The translations under genes were made by a program, and so were the position numbers. This document shows positions 60,581-64,000 of a stretch of DNA of 64,000 nt, in pieces. The notes under the pieces were generated by a model. The model did not search any database. It had not been told where the DNA came from and worked only from the letters and a program-made list of their open reading frames with translations. Every line of letters begins with the position of its first letter. Position 1 is the first letter of the stretch. The stretch covers positions 90,858,914 to 90,922,913 of the forward strand of contig CM048839.1 in NCBI GenBank assembly GCA_026545765.1, written 5' to 3'. Origin of the DNA: Plantago major (lineage: Eukaryota > Streptophyta > Magnoliopsida > Lamiales > Plantaginaceae).

Positions 60581-61295
60581 GGTCCGACCCTGCCAATGGT
60601 CCGTAACCATGGGTCCGACCCGGACACCCGTCCGGATTCCACACAACAACCTCATAAGCAACCAAGTAAACTGGCACTAGAGAGTAAGGAGGTCCGAGGC
60701 ACAAGGTCCGAATGAAAGGTACTTGACAGACTGAGAAGAGTACCTTGTAAGCAACTCAGTACGGTCCGGACCAATCGTCCGGACCTTAACCCGCAATAGA
60801 CTGCATCAAAGCCTCTAATACTCTCACATTAATGACTAAACTACCCCTGAAAGCCCAAAGTGGAATGGGGCAAATGTCATTAATGGGCCATGGGCCTATT
60901 GAGGCCTTGGTAGCTCGATCCAGGCCTTACAGTTGGCACGATCTAGTGGAACCCTCCCATTTTGGGAGAAATCTATATATATGGCACACATTCCCATAAT
61001 AACGGTAGGAAATAATCGCTTCCTATCCTCGACTTTTATAACGAGTAGACCCTCACTCTCTCGCAAGTAAAGTCTCTTTCCGGTTTGATACCACGCAAAC
61101 CGGGTATAAGGTTCTAAACCCCCCCCCCCCCCCTCTAAGCTACTTGTGCAGCTCCTCACGTATCGCCTCTCAACAGTATGATGGTTCTTACAGGCTTCTA
61201 CTCTTAGGTCCTTACGGGCTAGGTGGTCTAGGCACTCAGGGAGAAGGGAAACAAGGAAAATTCATTTAAGTGTTCGGGGGATCTTACCCTCGACA
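60581..61295 (+). repeat. 3' LTR of element E, truncated at its start
   Basis: Collinear with 39588-40308 of the 5' LTR; the first 161 bp are gone. It carries a 10-bp deletion near 60784 relative to the 5' LTR and an expanded C tract of about 16-18 near 61120. Confidence 0.92.
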
Positions 61296-61602
61296 AGTGG
61301 CACATAATCCCATGATAAGGCAAGTGAGATCATCATTACGAACTAATCTTATACACTGTACAGAGTTGGCCTTCAGTCTCCCTCAAGTGAAGTCTTAGTC
61401 TGGTTTGACACTTAGCAAACCGGGTCTACTGTCCTAACCCCCCTCCTAAGTTACTAGTGCAGGTCTCTACCCTTGGAGCTTTGGACCTTGGAGGGTTTTG
61501 GATCTTAGCTTGGGACCTTGACTTAGGGAAATCTGAAGTATTTTGGACTTAAGACGAACTAGCAAGAACTAAACAAGAGTTTGGGGGAATTCACCCTCAA
61601 CA
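61296..61602 (+). repeat. 3' LTR of element D, right part
   Basis: Starts with the second agtgg of E's target duplication, continues collinear with 26166-26458 of D's 5' LTR, and ends CCCTCAACA at 61602, followed by tccat. Confidence 0.92.
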
Positions 61603-61931
61603 TCCATGTTTTCCGGTTTCTACGTATTCCATCCTCCTAATTACCGGTGTAAGGGAAAAGGATAAGGAAGAAGGTTTGATGCGGTTGTTAGACAATGGCT
61701 GGCGGGTTTGGAGGATAAAGACGATGGCTGGAGAGAACAAAGAAATAAGACAGGCTACTAGCGAGATTTAGGGAAACAAGGTAACACTAATGGGTTTCAA
61801 GCAAATTGAACTTGGGCTTTCAATATCTGGGCCTTTACTGATCCCGTTCAAAAACTGTAATCCTTCTCGTGTCCAATTAATTTCTCGTCTCCAAATATAA
61901 TAATCAAAAAAATAAATTCCAGGTTTTTACA
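61603..61931 (-). mobile_element. Solo LTR C, right part
   Basis: Begins with the second tccat (61603-61607), runs 329 bp and ends TTTTTACA at 61931. On the minus strand this is the LTR start, TGTAAAAACC. No gene seen. Confidence 0.78.
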
Positions 61932-63134
61932 GCCGTGATGGCTGCCAGGTTGTTATTCAGGTAGCCTCAGAACTCCATCTGGAAGCTTACAAGCTGCCAG
62001 ACAGCTGGTTTGGCAGCCTGAAGGCAGACAGACGTCACCAAACCCAACAATAGTATGTTTGGATTGTTTTTCCAACTCTTTTTTATTTTATTTTTTAATT
62101 TTGTCACTCAATTTTTAGCTAATTTTAACGTAATAACGTGATAGAATATCATTAACGAATATGGGAAACAAACTAAAACAATAATATTCATGATCGTTGC
62201 CATAATCCGACCAAATCTTGTTCTCTGTGGTTCTTTTATATTTTTTTTATATTTTATGGTATTAAAAAGTATATACATTCATATATTTTTAAAGATTTGG
62301 GGTTTTTATGCATGGATTATAAATTCGGTATCGGTGCTCATTTCGGACTTTCAATTTTCCGAGACATCTCGGAAAAGTTTCGGAAATGATTCGAAAAGCC
62401 ATAACAATATAATGAAATATAATACATAAACTATACATTTATCATGGTCATTAAATTCAACTTTCACTAGTTTTAACTCCATAAATACACTAGTCGAATA
62501 GCATGCATGAATTCCAACTCCAACTTATGCGCATGAAGTTGGCGTTCGCCAACTCGCCCCATTTTGCCCCATTTTGCCATTTTGTGCTCCCGGCTCGTCC
62601 CCGATGTCCTTCTAAGGGATTGGAACTCCGTCTTCCACAAAAGTGCATAGAAGCGCACCCATTTTTTCCTCTAATCAACGCGGTTTGTACAAAACACCTA
62701 CAAAGCAAAAAAACACGAACAAGTAACGAATGTCAACGGAGATAAACAATAACAACTCTAGAATGACAAAACGATAGTAAAAAAGGCAAGATGATACGAC
62801 ATATAACCGACTCATCAATACCCATTCAATATTAATTAATAAAGGTTGAACTAATGACATGGCAGTCCATGTCAGCATTTGGCATGTGTCTCCAGTTAAG
62901 CTCAGGGATGACAACAGCTCCGACGTTGAGCAATGGGCGCATATGTAATCACTTTTGAATTGTAGGGGAGGGTTTTGTAATTGTTCAAACTGCGAGTATT
63001 AATCTGCAAAGTGGCCATCTTGGAGGGGTGGGTTTTGTAATTATCTATTAATGAATTATACAAGTATAAAGTAAAGAAAATTGGGTGAAAAGGTTTACTT
63101 TTGGGGGTGGGTGTAATCAGGAAAAGTTTCATGA
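61932..63134. repeat. Tandem unit 3, right part
   Basis: Begins with the second gccgt and continues collinear with 14387-15585 of unit 1 and 19202-20400 of unit 2. No gene seen; short frames follow the duplication only. Confidence 0.92.
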
Positions 63135-64000
63135 CTAACTTTTGGGCAAATCTGCAATACATTGAATTACGGGTACTAATTTATCTATGGGGTCTAAGGG
63201 GTGGTATATGTAATTTATAGAAACTTTTTTCATGAAGCTTATAAGTAAGATATAAATCAAATCAGATTGCTATTTTTTTATTTTCTTTCTAATAATGATG
63301 ATTCGTTCATAACAATAGCATTTCATGGAGGTTTATAGGATCCCAAGTACAGACCATATCGTTAGATTACTGCTATACGACAATCTAGAATTTGACCAAC
63401 TAAGCAAGGTCTATGCATATGCCAGAAGATAGTTTTGTTGTTTCTCTTACTTCTAGTACGCACATACATCTTAACCACATCTAAGACACTAGTTATCACA
63501 AGCCGATAACTCAGTGAAGAATCAATAATCATATGAAACATGTATAATAAGCATGTTAAATTCTTGTAAAGGTCATGATTTTCTAACCTTAAGAAAGTCA
63601 TAGCTCTCTCACCCTAAGTGTTTGGCACACAATTTGCACTTATACAATGTGATCTTTCCTATTATTTAGGAAAATCAATTCTTCTACAAAAGACTTTCTC
63701 TAAGTATATATGATATCTTTACTTTGATAACAAAATATTGAAAATGTTTGCAAATAGAATATGATATATCCAAAAGAAAAATTTATACATACACATTTTT
63801 GTATATTTTGGTCAAATTTACAATTAATTAATTTTAAAATTATCATAATTTTAAAGATCGTTTTTAATAACTCAGGTCTATACTATAAATAATTATAAGG
63901 AGGTATCGACAAATTAAGTTATGCTTTTATTTCTCTTGAAGAGATATTACTGATATTGATGGTAAATGTTTTACTCAATTGATATGAACTAATATAGTTA
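63135..64000. repeat. Tandem unit 4, start
   Basis: Collinear with 10824-11700 of unit 1. In the spacer it shares unit 1 states, for example gaagcttata, attgctattttttt and ttaaagat.gtttttaataac, rather than the unit 2/3 states. Its SAM gene should lie about 1.3 kb into the unit, past the right edge. Confidence 0.9.

Larger units (their letters stand above)
39427..61295 (+). mobile_element. Element E: Tat-lineage LTR retrotransposon, interrupted by complex F
   Basis: Inserted in the 3' LTR of D with target duplication agtgg (39422-39426 and 61296-61300). Order: 5' LTR (39427-40308), PBS, gag-protease, RT-RNase H, second RNase H-integrase, tandem repeats, antisense gene (48645-51637), complex F, then a truncated 3' LTR (60581-61295). 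By comparison with D, the first part of the antisense gene, its promoter, the polypurine tract and the first 161 bp of the 3' LTR are missing. About 10 differences in 330 aligned LTR bases by eye make it younger than D, as the nesting requires. Confidence 0.92.
25585..61602 (+). mobile_element. Element D: Tat-lineage LTR retrotransposon with antisense gene, interrupted by E and F
   Basis: Reads 5' LTR (25585-26458), PBS, gag-protease, RT-RNase H, second RNase H-integrase, antisense gene (minus strand, 34049-37110), tandem repeats, polypurine tract, 3' LTR (38843-39426 and 61296-61602). It is flanked by tccat at 25580-25584 and 61603-61607. Without nested sequence it is about 14.1 kb. An extra antisense ORF between pol and the 3' LTR, plus the double RNase H, fits the plant Tat lineage. 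By eye, about 16 mismatches occur in the first 245 aligned LTR bases, so it is older than E. All coding parts are broken. Confidence 0.92.

Overview
The window is plant nuclear DNA, probably from a flowering plant with a repeat-rich genome. It has no operons or bacterial signals. It contains Ty3/gypsy LTR retrotransposons with plant Tat-lineage features: two RNase H domains and a spliced antisense gene near the 3' LTR. It also contains a low-copy plant gene with a poly-Asn N-terminus and a SAM domain. I cannot name the species.

The backbone is a tandem array of an AT-rich unit of about 4.8 kb, each unit carrying one SAM-domain gene on the minus strand. Unit 1 is 10824-15585 and its gene is intact. 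Units 2 (15586-20400) and 3 (20401-24025, continuing at 61937-63134) carry pseudogenes. Unit 4 starts at 63135 and runs off the right edge before its gene.

Two nested stacks of retrotransposons have split the array. Left stack (1-10823): element B (minus strand) sits inside unit 1, and element A (minus strand) sits inside the 3' end of B's pol. A and the rest of B continue past the left edge. Right stack (24026-61931): a solo LTR, C, entered unit 3 (target duplication gccgt). Tat element D entered C (tccat). Tat element E entered D's 3' LTR (agtgg). A gag-only LTR complex, F, with three LTRs and two internal regions, interrupts E and has replaced about 2 kb of it.

Every retrotransposon coding region is broken by stops, frameshifts, deletions or lost catalytic residues, so none looks autonomous. 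The most interesting module is the antisense gene in D and E. In D it keeps a TATA box, a candidate 5'UTR intron and coding introns. D and E share a stop at gag codon 3 and a frameshift at the same place in the antisense gene, although they inserted independently. That suggests they were copied from an already defective lineage mobilised in trans. The one host gene likely to work here is the SAM gene at 12128-12940.
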